DNA of 64,000 nucleotides from Prevotella sp. (lineage in GTDB: Bacteria > Bacteroidota > Bacteroidia > Bacteroidales > Bacteroidaceae), in assembly GCA_017410365.1 (NCBI GenBank), contig JAFQQY010000004.1, forward strand, positions 1 to 64,000, given 5' to 3'. The position numbers and the translations under genes are program-made. Positions within the stretch are counted from its first letter, which is position 1. Each line of letters begins with the position of its first letter. Below the pieces are notes generated by a model, which was given only the letters and a program-made list of their open reading frames with translations, ran no database searches and had not been told where the DNA came from. Shown in pieces: positions 19,039-28,850 of this stretch.

Positions 19039-19863
19039 TTAAAAAATATTCTTCAATTCTACAGCCATCTCTTCCTGCAGTTCCTTTGCCTTTTGTGCTG
19101 CCACTTCGGCAAAGTCGGTACCATTGCTTGCATAGATTATGCCTCGTGAACTGTTAACAAACAAACCGCAGTCTTTATTCATTCCATACTTGCATACCTC
19201 CTGCAGACTGCCACCTTGTGCACCTACACCTGGAACAAGAAGGAAGTGGTTAGGAACAATCTTGCGAATATCTTCGAACATCCTGCCTTGTGTAGCACCT
19301 ACAACATACATCATGTTCTCGTCATTGCCCCATTCCTGACTCTTTCTCAATACCTTTTCAAAGAGACGTTCACCTTGAGGGTCCTCTGTAAGTTGGAAGT
19401 CATGACTTCCCTTGTTGCTTGTCAATGCCAACAGAATTACCCACTTGCCTTCGTATGCGAGGAATGGACTCACGCTATCCTCACCCATATAAGGCGCAAC
19501 GGTGATAGAATGGATGCCGTATTCTTCAAAGAATGTCCTTGCATACATTGAAGAAGTGTTGCCGATGTCACCGCGCTTGGCATCTGCTATAATGAAATGA
19601 TTAGGATAATTCTCTTGCAAATACTTGATTGTCTTTTCAAAAGAAATCATACCCTTTATGCCGAAAGCCTCATAGAACGCGAGATTAGGCTTGTATGATA
19701 CGCAGTATGGAGCAGTGGCATCAATAATAGCCTTGTTGAAGGCAAATATAGGGTCTTCATCTTCAAGAAGATGCTGAGGTATCTTTTTCAAATCAGTATC
19801 AAGACCCACGCAAAGAAAACTTTTCTTTGTCCTTATCTGTTCTATTAATTGTTGTCTGTTCAT
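19039..19863 (-). CDS. pyrF: Orotidine 5'-phosphate decarboxylase (type 2)
   Basis: At 274 residues it has the length of the type-2 family found in Bacteroidetes, mycobacteria and Myxococcus. It makes UMP from OMP. The key motif [12 protein letters not shown] (about residues 88-100) holds the catalytic Lys-Asp pairs, and [15 protein letters not shown] near the start and [12 protein letters not shown] near the end bind the substrate. It lies 36 bases after prfA. Confidence 0.96.
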   Translation of the reverse strand: MNRQQLIEQIRTKKSFLCVGLDTDLKKIPQHLLEDEDPIFAFNKAIIDATAPYCVSYKPNLAFYEAFGIKGMISFEKTIKYLQENYPNHFIIADAKRGDIGNTSSMYARTFFEEYGIHSITVAPYMGEDSVSPFLAYEGKWVILLALTSNKGSHDFQLTEDPQGERLFEKVLRKSQEWGNDENMMYVVGATQGRMFEDIRKIVPNHFLLVPGVGAQGGSLQEVCKYGMNKDCGLFVNSSRGIIYASNGTDFAEVAAQKAKELQEEMAVELKNIF

Positions 19864-19899
19864 AACCTTAAATATTTCTCTTGTGAATACTTCTATTGC

Positions 19900-21012
19900 T
19901 TAGAGTTCGTTTTCTTTCATTCGTTCAGCATTCTCTGCAACGGTAAGTGCGTCAATCATATCCTGAATGTCACCACCCAAGAAACCTTGCAAGTCATGAG
20001 TGGTGTATCCGATGCGATGGTCTGTTACTCGTCCTTGCGGGAAATTGTATGTGCGAATCTTTGCACTACGGTCACCAGTAGAAACCAAAGTCTTTCTTCT
20101 GCTTGCTATGTCGTCGATATACTTCTGATGCTCTTTGTCGTAGATGAAGGTATATAGTCGTGAGAGGGCACGCTCCTTATTTTTAGGCTGGTCGCGTGTC
20201 TCTGTACATTCAATAAGAATTTCTTCTGTTTCACCTGTGTTTGGATTCTTCCACATGTAGCGAAGTCTTACGCCAGATTCTACTTTATTTACATTCTGAC
20301 CACCTGCACCTGAAGAACGGAAGGTATCCCATTTTATCTCACCTTCGTTGATGTTTACCTCAAACTTGTCTGCCTCAGGCAAAACGGCTACTGTAGCTGC
20401 AGATGTTTGCATACGACCATTTGATTCAGTAACAGGCACACGCTGAACACGATGTACGCCAGATTCATATTTAAGTGTACCATAGACATTATCGCCGCTT
20501 ATGGCAAAATCTATTTCCTTGAAACCGCCAACAGCACCTTCGTTCGCACTTGTTACACTGATGCTCCATCCCTTAGAATCACAGAATCTCTTGTACATCT
20601 GGAAGATGTCACCTGCAAAAAGACATGCTTCATCTCCACCAGTACCAGCGCGTATTTCCATCTGAACGTTCTTGGCATCCTCTGGGTCTTTAGGTACAAG
20701 GGCTATCTTTATCTCTTCTTCCAACTTCGGACGGAGTTCCTCATTGATGGAAAGTTCTTCTCTTGCCATCTCTTTCATTTCCGGATCACTCTCGTTCGTT
20801 AGTATATCCTTTGCTTCAGTAATGGCATTAAGGCAATTTATGTAACGTTTTCTTACGTCCATAATATCACCTAAGTCCTTGTATTCCTTAGTTAGTTTTA
20901 CAAACCTCTTTTGGTCAGCTATTACGCTTGGGTCTGTTATCAGAGTAGAAACTTCCTCAAAGCGTGCCTCAAGACCGTCTAATTTTTCAAGTATGCTGTT
21001 GTTTTCAGCCAT
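19900..21012 (-). CDS. prfA: Peptide chain release factor 1
   Basis: The protein has 370 residues. It reads UAA and UAG stops and releases the peptide through the GGQ loop (RSSGAGGQNVNK). The codon-recognition loop is the RF1-type PVTESNGR..TS region, where E. coli has PxT, which fits RF1 rather than RF2. There is no in-frame shift site of the RF2 kind. The C-terminus HDLQGFLGGDIQDMIDAL is typical. Confidence 0.96.
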   Translation of the reverse strand: MAENNSILEKLDGLEARFEEVSTLITDPSVIADQKRFVKLTKEYKDLGDIMDVRKRYINCLNAITEAKDILTNESDPEMKEMAREELSINEELRPKLEEEIKIALVPKDPEDAKNVQMEIRAGTGGDEACLFAGDIFQMYKRFCDSKGWSISVTSANEGAVGGFKEIDFAISGDNVYGTLKYESGVHRVQRVPVTESNGRMQTSAATVAVLPEADKFEVNINEGEIKWDTFRSSGAGGQNVNKVESGVRLRYMWKNPNTGETEEILIECTETRDQPKNKERALSRLYTFIYDKEHQKYIDDIASRRKTLVSTGDRSAKIRTYNFPQGRVTDHRIGYTTHDLQGFLGGDIQDMIDALTVAENAERMKENEL

Positions 21013-21023
21013 GTCAATTATTT

Positions 21024-22193
21024 TTAATATTCAAATGTTCCAAATTCAGATTTAATAGTAAGACTCTTCTGTCCTTCTTCGATATGTCCAATTACCTGTG
21101 CATCGATATTGAAAGACTTGCTTATTGCTATAACTTTTTCAGCAACCTCCGGTCTCACATATATTTCCATGCGGTGTCCCATGTTAAACACCTTATACAT
21201 CTCTTTCCAATCAGTCTGACTTTCCTCATGGATGATTCTAAACAATGGAGGAACAGGGAACATGTTGTCCTTTACAACCTTGCAGTTGTCATTAACGAAA
21301 TGCAATACCTTTGTCTGAGCGCCACCAGTACAATGAACCATTCCATGAATCTCAGGACGAAGTTCATCAAGAATCTTTTTGATAACAGGTGCATAGGTTC
21401 GTGTAGGAGAAAGAACAAGTTGTCCTGCATTAATCGGTGAGCCCTCAACATCTGAATCCAAATGATAGTTACCGCTATAAACAAGTTCCTCTGGAACGCT
21501 ATGGTCGTAGCTTTCTGGGTATTTCTCTGCGAGATATTTTGCAAAAACGTCATGACGTGCACTTGTCAAGCCATTGCTGCCCATGCCACCATTATAAGAA
21601 TCTTCATAAGTAGCCTGACCAAATGAAGCCAAACCTACGATTACATCACCTGGCTGTATGTTTGCATTGTCTATAACATCGCTTCTCTTCATACGACAGG
21701 TAACTGTAGAGTCAACTATGATTGTACGTACAAGGTCACCAACATCAGCAGTCTCGCCACCAGTAGCATAGATTCCGACACCCATCTCTCTCATCTTGTT
21801 CAGCAATTCATCCGTACCATTGATAATGGCAGAAATCACTTCACCTGGAACAAGCATCTTGTTGCGTCCAATGGTGCTTGAAACAAGTATGTTGTCAACA
21901 GCACCAACACAGAGGAGGTCGTCTGTATTCATAATGAGAGCATCCTGCGCAATGCCTTTCCATACGCTCAAATCGCCTGTTTCTTTCCAATACATATATG
22001 CCAACGATGATTTTGTTCCAGCACCATCGGCATGCATGATATTGCAGTATTCAGGGTCTCCACCTAAGATATCAGGAATAATCTTGCAGAATGCTTGGGG
22101 ATACAGACCCTTATCTATATTTTTTATAGCATTATGAACATCTTCTTTTGCTGCGCTTACGCCGCGCATCATATAACGGTTGCTTTTATCCAT
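21024..22193 (-). CDS. purM: Phosphoribosylformylglycinamidine cyclo-ligase
   Basis: The protein has 389 residues from the ATG giving MDKSNRYMMRGVSAAKEDVH. An ATG nine codons upstream (22220) is also possible and lies 3 bases from the aroE stop. The AIR synthase fold is shown by HADGAGTKSSLAY, ATGGETADVGDLV and GLASFGQATYEDSYNGGMGSN. It makes 5-aminoimidazole ribotide in purine synthesis. This longer PurM type is usual in Bacteroidales. The purine gene purC is four genes away in the same unit. Confidence 0.9.
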   Translation of the reverse strand: MDKSNRYMMRGVSAAKEDVHNAIKNIDKGLYPQAFCKIIPDILGGDPEYCNIMHADGAGTKSSLAYMYWKETGDLSVWKGIAQDALIMNTDDLLCVGAVDNILVSSTIGRNKMLVPGEVISAIINGTDELLNKMREMGVGIYATGGETADVGDLVRTIIVDSTVTCRMKRSDVIDNANIQPGDVIVGLASFGQATYEDSYNGGMGSNGLTSARHDVFAKYLAEKYPESYDHSVPEELVYSGNYHLDSDVEGSPINAGQLVLSPTRTYAPVIKKILDELRPEIHGMVHCTGGAQTKVLHFVNDNCKVVKDNMFPVPPLFRIIHEESQTDWKEMYKVFNMGHRMEIYVRPEVAEKVIAISKSFNIDAQVIGHIEEGQKSLTIKSEFGTFEY

Positions 22194-22223
22194 AATATAG
22201 TATTGTTTTACTTTTTTCATTAA

Positions 22224-22970
22224 TTAGTCATTAGAATTCCAGAACTCCCAACCGGCAAATGCCTGAAGAAGCAGCATTTCAAGTCCGTTCTTTGTGCTTG
22301 CTCCATAATGAGCACCCTTCTTCATAAAGAGTGTTTCGTCAGGATTATATATCAAATCATAAAGAATAGTATGGTTGTCCATGGCTTCATAAGGCAGTTC
22401 TGGACATTCTTCACAATGGGGATACATGCCGCAAGGTGTACAATTAACAATGACGTTGTATTCTTTTATTACCTCTGGGGTGATATCCTTATACTGTATT
22501 GTGCCAGGACGCTGATACCTGCTAACGAACAAAGTATCCAAACCCAATGACCTCAATCCATAGTCAACAGCCTTTGAAGCACCGCCGGTACCAAGTATCA
22601 AAGCTTTCTTATGGTATCTCTCAAGCATGGGTTCTATACTTTGGGTAAATCCGATTACATCAGAGTTGTAACCTTTAAGTGACACACCATTACTGTCATG
22701 AATGACTTTTATTACATTGACAGCCCCTATAGCTCTTGCCTCAGGACTGACACTGTCGAGGAATGATATCACCTTTTGTTTGTATGGAATGGTAACATTG
22801 AGTCCTTTAAGGTTTGGATTGGAACTGATAATCTCTGGCAACAAATCCAAGGTTGGAATCTCAAAGTTCTCATAAACGGCATCTATGTTCTCGTCAGTAA
22901 ATTTCTGATTGAAATAACTGATTGAGAAGGAGTGCTCCAGAGGATAGCCTATTAAACCATATTTGTCCAT
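22224..22970 (-). CDS. aroE: Shikimate dehydrogenase
   Basis: The protein has 248 residues. It reduces 3-dehydroshikimate with NADPH in aromatic amino acid synthesis. The N-terminal substrate domain starts GLIGYPLEHSFS; the catalytic lysine lies in NVTIPYKQKV. The Rossmann glycines are in LGTGGASKAV, and the C-terminal NGLEMLLLQAFAGWEFW binds shikimate. The protein is compact for the family (E. coli AroE 272), as in other Bacteroidales. Confidence 0.95.
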   Translation of the reverse strand: MDKYGLIGYPLEHSFSISYFNQKFTDENIDAVYENFEIPTLDLLPEIISSNPNLKGLNVTIPYKQKVISFLDSVSPEARAIGAVNVIKVIHDSNGVSLKGYNSDVIGFTQSIEPMLERYHKKALILGTGGASKAVDYGLRSLGLDTLFVSRYQRPGTIQYKDITPEVIKEYNVIVNCTPCGMYPHCEECPELPYEAMDNHTILYDLIYNPDETLFMKKGAHYGASTKNGLEMLLLQAFAGWEFWNSND

Positions 22971-22984
22971 AACTATATCAATAT

Positions 22985-23719
22985 CTATTTAGTTGCAAAA
23001 TACATGGTACATATACCGAACGTAAGTCTCTTGAATGATGTTTCACTGAACCCGGCTTTCTTAAGTATCTCCATCATTCTCTCACCTTGTGGAAAAGCTT
23101 CAATAGATGCTGTGAGGTAGGAGTATGCGCTGTTGTCTTTTGATATCAGTCTGCCGTAGATAGGCAAAAAGGTATGTGAGTAAATCTTGAACAACTGTTT
23201 CATTGGGAAACTGACAGGAGTTGTAAGTTCTACAATACTAAGATGTCCTCCTTTCTTAAGCACACGGCACATCTCGCTAAGTCCTTGGTCAAGTTTTTCA
23301 AAGTTCCTTATTCCAAATGCAGCAGTAACCGCATCAAAAGAGTTGTCATCAAAAGAAAGTTTCATACAGTCTTCTTTAGCAAAGGAGATAATACTGTCAA
23401 GTTTAAAGTTCTTGACTTTTTCCCTTCCAATATTCATCATCCCTTCACTAATGTCTGTACCGATAAGTTGTGATGGTTTTAGCATCTGTGCAGCAAGAAT
23501 GGCAAAATCGCCTGTTCCAGTAGCGATATCAAGAATAGTGGAAGGGTGGTAGGGTTCAAGCATTTTTATAGCCTTCCGTCTCCATCCCTTATCAATATTC
23601 CATGACAAGCGATGGTTCAGCTTGTCATAAGAGTGGGCAATCTGGTCAAACATCAGTTCAACCTGTTTGCCCTTACCCTCGTTTTCGCTATAAGGCTTTA
23701 TTTCTTCTTGCTTGTACAT
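22985..23719 (-). CDS. ubiE: Demethylmenaquinone methyltransferase
   Basis: The protein has 244 residues. The SAM-dependent fold has motif [14 protein letters not shown] and the UbiE/MenG signatures [20 protein letters not shown] and [14 protein letters not shown]. It performs the last step of menaquinone synthesis, the main quinone of Bacteroidetes, so menG is the more apt functional name. It lies 14 bases upstream of aroE in the same unit. Confidence 0.95.
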   Translation of the reverse strand: MYKQEEIKPYSENEGKGKQVELMFDQIAHSYDKLNHRLSWNIDKGWRRKAIKMLEPYHPSTILDIATGTGDFAILAAQMLKPSQLIGTDISEGMMNIGREKVKNFKLDSIISFAKEDCMKLSFDDNSFDAVTAAFGIRNFEKLDQGLSEMCRVLKKGGHLSIVELTTPVSFPMKQLFKIYSHTFLPIYGRLISKDNSAYSYLTASIEAFPQGERMMEILKKAGFSETSFKRLTFGICTMYFATK

Positions 23720-23728
23720 TTCGTTACC

Positions 23729-24676
23729 TTAACAGTTCTTCAACCACTCGCTTACATTCTTCTCAATTCGAGCTGCGATGTCGCTATCTTCTGCTGCCTT
23801 GTCAAACTTCTCGCCTGTGATGTTCTCGTAGAGTTCTATGTATCTCTCGCTAACACTCTCGGCATATTCATCAGTCATTTCTGGCATAGTCTGTCCAGGT
23901 TCATTCATGAAGTCATGTTCAATAAGCCACTGACGTACAAACTCCTTAGACAACTGCTTCTGTGGTTCACCTTTTTCAAACTTCTCTTCATAGCCATCAG
24001 CATAGAAATAACGGCTTGAGTCTGGTGTGTGAATCTCGTCAATCAGGTAAACCTTACCATCGCGCTTGCCAAATTCATATTTTGTATCAACAAGGATGAG
24101 TCCCTGTTTGGCTGCAATCTCCTGACCACGTGCAAATATCTTGCGTGTATAGTCTTCCATAACTGCATAGTCTTCTGCAGAAACAATGCCCTGTGCAATG
24201 ATTTCTTCTTTTGAGATATTCATGTCATGACCTTCATCTGCCTTTGTAGTAGGTGTGATGATTGGTTCAGGGAAACGCTCGTTCTCTCTCATTCCATCAG
24301 GAAGCTTTACGCCACAAATCTCACGGCATCCATTCTTGTAGTCGCGCCATGCTGAACCAGTGAGAATAGAACGGATAATCATTTCTACACGAAAACCTTC
24401 ACACTTCAAGCCTACTGTTACCATTGGGTCAGGGGTAGCAAGTTTCCAGTTAGGGCAAATATCTGTAGTTGCATCAAGGAACTTGGCAGCAATCTGATTG
24501 AGAACCTGTCCTTTGAAAGGTATTCCCTTAGGAAGTATAACGTCAAATGCAGAAATTCTGTCGGTTGCAACCATTACCATGAGGTCGTCGTTAATATTAT
24601 AAACATCACGAACCTTACCATGATAAACACTCTTTTGACCATCGAAATGGAAATCTGTCTTTGTCAATGCTTTCAT
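23729..24676 (-). CDS. purC: Phosphoribosylaminoimidazole-succinocarboxamide synthase
   Basis: At 315 residues it is the longer SAICAR synthase form, like the yeast type. It joins CAIR and aspartate with ATP in purine synthesis. Motifs are [33 protein letters not shown], and [10 protein letters not shown] with [13 protein letters not shown]. It starts 6 bases after phoH and ends 9 bases before ubiE. Confidence 0.96.
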   Translation of the reverse strand: MKALTKTDFHFDGQKSVYHGKVRDVYNINDDLMVMVATDRISAFDVILPKGIPFKGQVLNQIAAKFLDATTDICPNWKLATPDPMVTVGLKCEGFRVEMIIRSILTGSAWRDYKNGCREICGVKLPDGMRENERFPEPIITPTTKADEGHDMNISKEEIIAQGIVSAEDYAVMEDYTRKIFARGQEIAAKQGLILVDTKYEFGKRDGKVYLIDEIHTPDSSRYFYADGYEEKFEKGEPQKQLSKEFVRQWLIEHDFMNEPGQTMPEMTDEYAESVSERYIELYENITGEKFDKAAEDSDIAARIEKNVSEWLKNC

Positions 24677-24682
24677 AACTAT

Positions 24683-25654
24683 TTATGCTGTTATATTATT
24701 TTGTTTTAATTCAGATTTTGAATTGTCATACTTTTCGTAGGCATTCACTATTTTAGTGACTAACTTGTGTCTTACTATATCCTTCTGGTTTAGTTCAACA
24801 ATTCCTATGCCTTCAATATCAGTAAGAATCTTCAGTGCTTCCTTCAGGCCGCTCTTCTGTTCCCTCGGAAGGTCTATCTGGGTCATGTCACCCGTTATTA
24901 TCATCTTTGTGTTCCATCCCATTCGTGTAAGGAACATTCTCAGCTGTGCATTTGTAGTGTTCTGTGCTTCGTCAAGAATTACCACAGCATCGCTCAAAGT
25001 TCTTCCGCGCATAAAGGCCAAGGGCGCAATCTGTATGATTCGCTTTTCCATCATGTCTTGCAGTTTTGCTGCAGGTATCATATCTTCAAGAGCATCATAC
25101 AATGGTTGCAGATAAGGGTCAATCTTGTCTTTCATGTCTCCTGGAAGGAAGCCAAGTTTTTCACCTGCTTCAACGGCAGGGCGACTCAATATGATTTTCT
25201 TTATAGCCTTTTCTTTCAATGCCTTTACTGCAAGCGCAATGCTAAGATAAGTCTTTCCAGTACCAGCCGGACCAACTGCAAATATCATGTCATTGTTGTT
25301 GTATGCATCAATCAACCTTTGCTGGTTCTCGCTTTTTGCCTTAACAGGACGCCCGCTGACACTATATACAAGTACACCTTCAGGGATTTCGTCGTTTGTT
25401 CTGCGACCTTTGACAATATCAAGTATGTCTTCCTCCTTTAAAGTGTTGAATTTCAGCACATGCTTTCTCAGCATTTCAATGCTTTCTTCAAACGCACACA
25501 TTTGTTCCTCATCACCTAAAACACGTATGACGTTGTCGCGTGCTACGATTCTTAATTTGGGAAACAGAGCCCTTATCATCTGCAGATTTCCATTGCCAAC
25601 GCCATAAAACACCACAGGGTCTATGTCCTCAAGTACTATATGTTTCTCTGTCAA
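24683..25654 (-). CDS. PhoH-like ATPase
   Basis: The protein has 323 residues. An N-terminal KH-like part (about residues 1-100) is followed by the PhoH P-loop domain, with Walker A VGPAGTGKTYLSIALAV, Walker B AVVILDEAQNTT and the TRMGWNTKMIITGD sensor region. PhoH2/YbeZ proteins couple ATP hydrolysis to RNA unwinding and work with the RNase YbeY; ybeY is not adjacent here. It is the first gene of the purC, ubiE, aroE, purM, prfA, pyrF, HD unit, with a -7 element at 25681-25688. Confidence 0.93.
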   Translation of the reverse strand: MTEKHIVLEDIDPVVFYGVGNGNLQMIRALFPKLRIVARDNVIRVLGDEEQMCAFEESIEMLRKHVLKFNTLKEEDILDIVKGRRTNDEIPEGVLVYSVSGRPVKAKSENQQRLIDAYNNNDMIFAVGPAGTGKTYLSIALAVKALKEKAIKKIILSRPAVEAGEKLGFLPGDMKDKIDPYLQPLYDALEDMIPAAKLQDMMEKRIIQIAPLAFMRGRTLSDAVVILDEAQNTTNAQLRMFLTRMGWNTKMIITGDMTQIDLPREQKSGLKEALKILTDIEGIGIVELNQKDIVRHKLVTKIVNAYEKYDNSKSELKQNNITA

Positions 25655-25680
25655 TTTGATATATCAATTTAATTATTCTG

Positions 25681-25688
25681 CAAAATTA
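25681..25688 (-). promoter_or_regulatory. -7 element for the phoH operon
   Basis: The minus strand reads TAATTTTG, 27 bases before the phoH start. A -33 box is not clear. Confidence 0.5.
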
Positions 25689-25731
25689 CAGAAAGTTTTT
25701 TAATATCTTGCTACTTTTTCTTAAAATAAGA

Positions 25732-26496
25732 CTATTTATTCACAGTCAAGTGGAAACAGCCTTGCTTTATCTCATACTTAATATAACAGCGTCCTTGTTT
25801 GCGGAAATCTCTAAGTACCTCGCTCAAAACCCATTTCAAGGTGTCGCTTCTGACAGCTCTTTGACTTGGTCCTTCAGGGTCTTCTACCGTAATATATCGG
25901 TTGTAGCAGATGTCTACGGTAGTACCAAACAGGTGGCAACTGTTCTCTGTGGCATTGGTGTTGTGCTTTTGAAGTTTTTTTACGTCGTCCTTAGTTCTCA
26001 TGACACTCGTGACAATGAACTTATGAAGCGGAATGCCTTTCACATAGAGGCTGTCGAAGAAAGCTTTTCCCATGTCTTCAAGCATAACTGCAGCGCTAGG
26101 TACGAGGTAGGGAATGCTTCTGGTTAGCGGATCAAGATGATAGAAAGAATTGCTTCCGATGTATACTAACTCGTCCATTTTTTGTTCAGCTTCTTCACGG
26201 TTCTTAACAGGTAAAACACCGTTGCGTCTAGCGGCTTCCAACTGAATGTCGTTGTTGTCTGGGAATGTGTTGCGATAAGATGGTACGCTGTATATCGGAT
26301 GCTTTTGGCTGCCTTTTGTTACTTTTGACTTGTGTGTATACAGTGTGTTGCTGGCAGATACTTCTTCACCATTGCTTACTGCAGATTCTGCTCCACTATT
26401 ACCTATGTCTGGAACAGTAAGTCTCACAATTGCCAATAATGCGACAATGATGAAAAACAGTCTTATATATTGTTTTTTTCTTATTTTGAACTTCAT
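25732..26496 (-). CDS. DUF5715 family protein, probable M15-like peptidase
   Basis: The protein has 254 residues. A basic N-terminus and one membrane segment (LFFIIVALLAIVRLTV, residues 13-28) anchor or export it. The C-terminal half resembles D-Ala-D-Ala carboxypeptidases of the VanY/M15 type. It has SVMRTKDDVKKLQ, then ENSCHLFGTTVDICYN, which follows the S.H..G.A.D zinc-ligand pattern, and finally QGCFHLTVN with another histidine close to the end. Zinc hydrolase activity on peptidoglycan is therefore inferred, not shown. It is a single gene with its own -7 element (26518). Confidence 0.7.
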   Translation of the reverse strand: MKFKIRKKQYIRLFFIIVALLAIVRLTVPDIGNSGAESAVSNGEEVSASNTLYTHKSKVTKGSQKHPIYSVPSYRNTFPDNNDIQLEAARRNGVLPVKNREEAEQKMDELVYIGSNSFYHLDPLTRSIPYLVPSAAVMLEDMGKAFFDSLYVKGIPLHKFIVTSVMRTKDDVKKLQKHNTNATENSCHLFGTTVDICYNRYITVEDPEGPSQRAVRSDTLKWVLSEVLRDFRKQGRCYIKYEIKQGCFHLTVNK

Positions 26497-26517
26497 AGAG
26501 AATTTTTAAAATATCTG

Positions 26518-26525
26518 CAAAGTTA
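26518..26525 (-). promoter_or_regulatory. -7 element for the DUF5715 gene
   Basis: The minus strand reads TAACTTTG, 22 bases before the start codon at 26496. Confidence 0.5.
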
Positions 26526-26550
26526 CAAAAAATAAGAATATTATTTTAAA

Positions 26551-26599
26551 ATATAATTAAAAAAGTTTGCCGCACCATTCCTTTTGAACAATGCGGCAA
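26551..26599 (-). terminator. Terminator of the acidic-tail protein gene
   Basis: On the minus strand TTGCCGCA (26599-26592) pairs with TGCGGCAA (26574-26567), followed by a run rich in T (ACTTTTTTAATTATATT). Confidence 0.7.
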
Positions 26600-26620
26600 T
26601 AACTTTTAATGTTGTTTTTA

Positions 26621-27418
26621 TTAAATATCGTCTGACATGTCACTTGCTTCTTCATCCGGATCTTGCTCAATCTCGAATGTTGTACGATAGTTGTCCTCGT
26701 TCATGTCTTCGTCATCGAATGATGATGGCTCATCTATCTCATCGTCAAAGTCTTCGCTGTCATTTTCGTAGTTGTCATCATCTGGCATGTCTTCATCGCT
26801 CATTGGCTTGTTGGCAAAACGTAGGCGTGGTTTTTCTGCCTGAGGTTTCACCTTTGCGAAAATGGCCTCAACCCATGTTCCCTTTGACACTTCAAGCACC
26901 TCATAGCCGTCTGCGACCTTCTTTTCATACATTCCGCCCGGTTTGTGAAGCCTGTCTTTAGGCAATGTGGTCGTAGAGATGTCGAACGCGCTTTCAATAA
27001 TGTCCTGAATGCTTTGTGACAAAGAATCCCATCCTCCGCCGAAATTCCTGTCAAGTACTTCGATGAGCTTAGCTGCTGTTATGTGTCCAATGTTCTCGTA
27101 GCTAAGGTCGGTCACTCTAGTTATAGGCTTCTTCTTAATTGCCCATATGATATTGGTATTATCGTCAACCTTTATCGGACCGACTTTATAGCCGAGTTTC
27201 TCATACTTGCTTTTCAGTATGGCCGAGTCGTCTTTCAGCTCCTCAACGTTAAATGCGCTTCTTATTATGCTTGCATAGTGTTTCATGTTGTCCTTTATTT
27301 CTCCTTCTTTCTCGGCACTATCTAACATTCGGAATATGTCATTTTCCTGTATATCCCAAACGTTGTTCTTTGTTAATGTCTTAAAAGTCAATGCTTTCTT
27401 GCTATTTGCTTCTTTCAT
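26621..27418 (-). CDS. Unknown protein with acidic C-terminal tail
   Basis: The protein has 265 residues, with no signal peptide or membrane segment. The first 110 residues are mixed charge and may fold (VWDIQENDIFRMLDSAEKEG). The segment 115-205 is basic with Gly and Trp (RNFGGGWDSLSQSIQDIIE, GTWVEAIFAKVKP). The last 55 residues are mostly Asp and Glu (SEDFDDEIDEPSSFDDEDM). Such tails occur in proteins that bind basic partners or mimic DNA, but no function can be assigned. A terminator follows, and a -7 element (27449) precedes it. Confidence 0.6.
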   Translation of the reverse strand: MKEANSKKALTFKTLTKNNVWDIQENDIFRMLDSAEKEGEIKDNMKHYASIIRSAFNVEELKDDSAILKSKYEKLGYKVGPIKVDDNTNIIWAIKKKPITRVTDLSYENIGHITAAKLIEVLDRNFGGGWDSLSQSIQDIIESAFDISTTTLPKDRLHKPGGMYEKKVADGYEVLEVSKGTWVEAIFAKVKPQAEKPRLRFANKPMSDEDMPDDDNYENDSEDFDDEIDEPSSFDDEDMNEDNYRTTFEIEQDPDEEASDMSDDI

Positions 27419-27448
27419 TTCTTAATGTGTTTTACTTTGTTTCTAATG

Positions 27449-27480
27449 CAAATGTATATACTTTATTTTTTATTCACAAG
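27449..27480 (-). promoter_or_regulatory. Promoter for the acidic-tail protein gene
   Basis: The minus strand has TACATTTG at 27456-27449 and a CTTG at 27480-27477, 20 bp apart. This is close to the -33/-7 consensus. It lies back to back with the rarA promoter. Confidence 0.5.
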
Positions 27481-27517
27481 TTTTTTCTGTTTTTTTTTAT
27501 GTTTGCTGTTTTTTTCG

Positions 27518-27525
27518 TACCTTTG
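27518..27525 (+). promoter_or_regulatory. -7 element of the rarA promoter
   Basis: TACCTTTG matches TAnnTTTG and lies only 9 bases before the ATG at 27535, so the leader would be very short or absent. This also argues that the upstream extension of the frame is not coding. Confidence 0.55.
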
Positions 27526-27534
27526 CCTTCAATT

Positions 27535-28806
27535 ATGTCACAACCGTTAGCAGAGAGATTAAGGCCACGTAACCTTGGTGAATATATAGGCCAGAAGCAT
27601 TTGGTGGGAGAAGGTGCTGTCTTGCGCAGAATGATTGACGCAGGACGCATCTCGTCGTTCATACTTTGGGGACCACCGGGTGTGGGCAAGACAACGCTGG
27701 CTCAGATTATTGCCAATAAACTAGAAACGCCATTCTACACGCTGAGTGCTGTAACCAGTGGTGTTAAAGATGTGCGCGAGGTAATAGACAAGGCGCAGCG
27801 AAATAAATTCTTCAACTCGGCGTCACCTATTTTGTTTATAGACGAGATTCATCGTTTCTCTAAATCTCAGCAAGACTCTCTTTTAGGAGCCGTTGAAAAA
27901 GGTGTGGTTACATTGATTGGTGCAACGACAGAGAATCCTTCTTTTGAGGTAATCAGACCTCTTCTCTCCCGATGTCAGTTGTATATACTGAAGTCATTGG
28001 AGAAAGAAGACATGATAGAACTTCTTGAAAGGGCTATATCCACAGACCTGATTCTCAAAGAACGCAATATAACTCTTCGAGAAACAGATGCCATGCTTAG
28101 ATATAGTGGAGGCGACGCACGTAAGTTGCTTAACATCCTTGAACTAGTTGTTGAGGCAGAACAGAGTCAAGACGTTGTCATAACAGATGAAATTGTAGTA
28201 AGCCGGTTGCAGCAGAACCCTCTTGCCTACGATAAAGACGGTGAGATGCACTACGATATTATCTCGGCATTTATAAAAAGTATCAGAGGAAGTGACCCCG
28301 ATGCTGCATTATATTGGCTTGCCAGAATGATTGAGGGTGGCGAAGACCCTAAGTTTATTGCCAGACGTTTGGTCATTAGCGCTTGTGAGGATGTAGGGCT
28401 GGCCAATCCCAATGCGTTGTTGTTGGCTAATGCGGCCTTTGATGCAGTGCATAAAATAGGTTGGCCTGAAGGACGTATACCATTGGCAGAGGCTACGGTA
28501 TATCTAGCTACAAGTCCGAAGAGCAACTCTGCATATCTCGGCATAGACAAGGCGCTTGAAATAGTTAGGCGAAGTGGCAATCAGCCAGTACCTTTGCATA
28601 TCAGGAATGCACCTACAGAATTAATGAAAGAATTAGGATATCATGATGGCTATAAATATCCTCATGACTATACTGATAATTTTGTTAAGCAACAATATAT
28701 GCCTGATGCGCTGAAGAATGAAAGAATATGGCATGCCCAACACAGTCCATCTGAAGAAAAACTCTATCAAAGGATGTTGGCTTTGTGGGGAAATACGAAA
28801 GAGTGA
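27535..28806 (+). CDS. rarA: Replication-associated recombination protein A (AAA+ ATPase)
   Basis: The protein has 423 residues. The start is set at MSQPLAERLRPRNLGEYIGQ; the 48 codons upstream are T-rich, encode an implausible Phe-rich stretch and span the promoter. Walker A is LWGPPGVGKTTLAQ and Walker B ILFIDEIHRFSK. Sensor motif GATTENPSFEV and arginine-finger SRCQ are present. RarA/MgsA/WRNIP1 acts at stalled forks and resembles clamp-loader subunits. The C-terminal tetramer domain includes ALYWLARMIEGGEDP. Confidence 0.95.
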   Translation: MSQPLAERLRPRNLGEYIGQKHLVGEGAVLRRMIDAGRISSFILWGPPGVGKTTLAQIIANKLETPFYTLSAVTSGVKDVREVIDKAQRNKFFNSASPILFIDEIHRFSKSQQDSLLGAVEKGVVTLIGATTENPSFEVIRPLLSRCQLYILKSLEKEDMIELLERAISTDLILKERNITLRETDAMLRYSGGDARKLLNILELVVEAEQSQDVVITDEIVVSRLQQNPLAYDKDGEMHYDIISAFIKSIRGSDPDAALYWLARMIEGGEDPKFIARRLVISACEDVGLANPNALLLANAAFDAVHKIGWPEGRIPLAEATVYLATSPKSNSAYLGIDKALEIVRRSGNQPVPLHIRNAPTELMKELGYHDGYKYPHDYTDNFVKQQYMPDALKNERIWHAQHSPSEEKLYQRMLALWGNTKE

Positions 28807-28839
28807 ATTTATAAGACAGATAATATAATAGCCTCTGCT

Positions 28840-28844
28840 GGAGG
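28840..28844 (+). promoter_or_regulatory. Shine-Dalgarno site that supports the dehydrogenase start
   Basis: GGAGG lies 6 bases before the ATG at 28851. Strong sites are rare in this window, so it favours 28851 over the ATG four codons later, where homology begins. Confidence 0.5.
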
Positions 28845-28850
28845 AAATGG

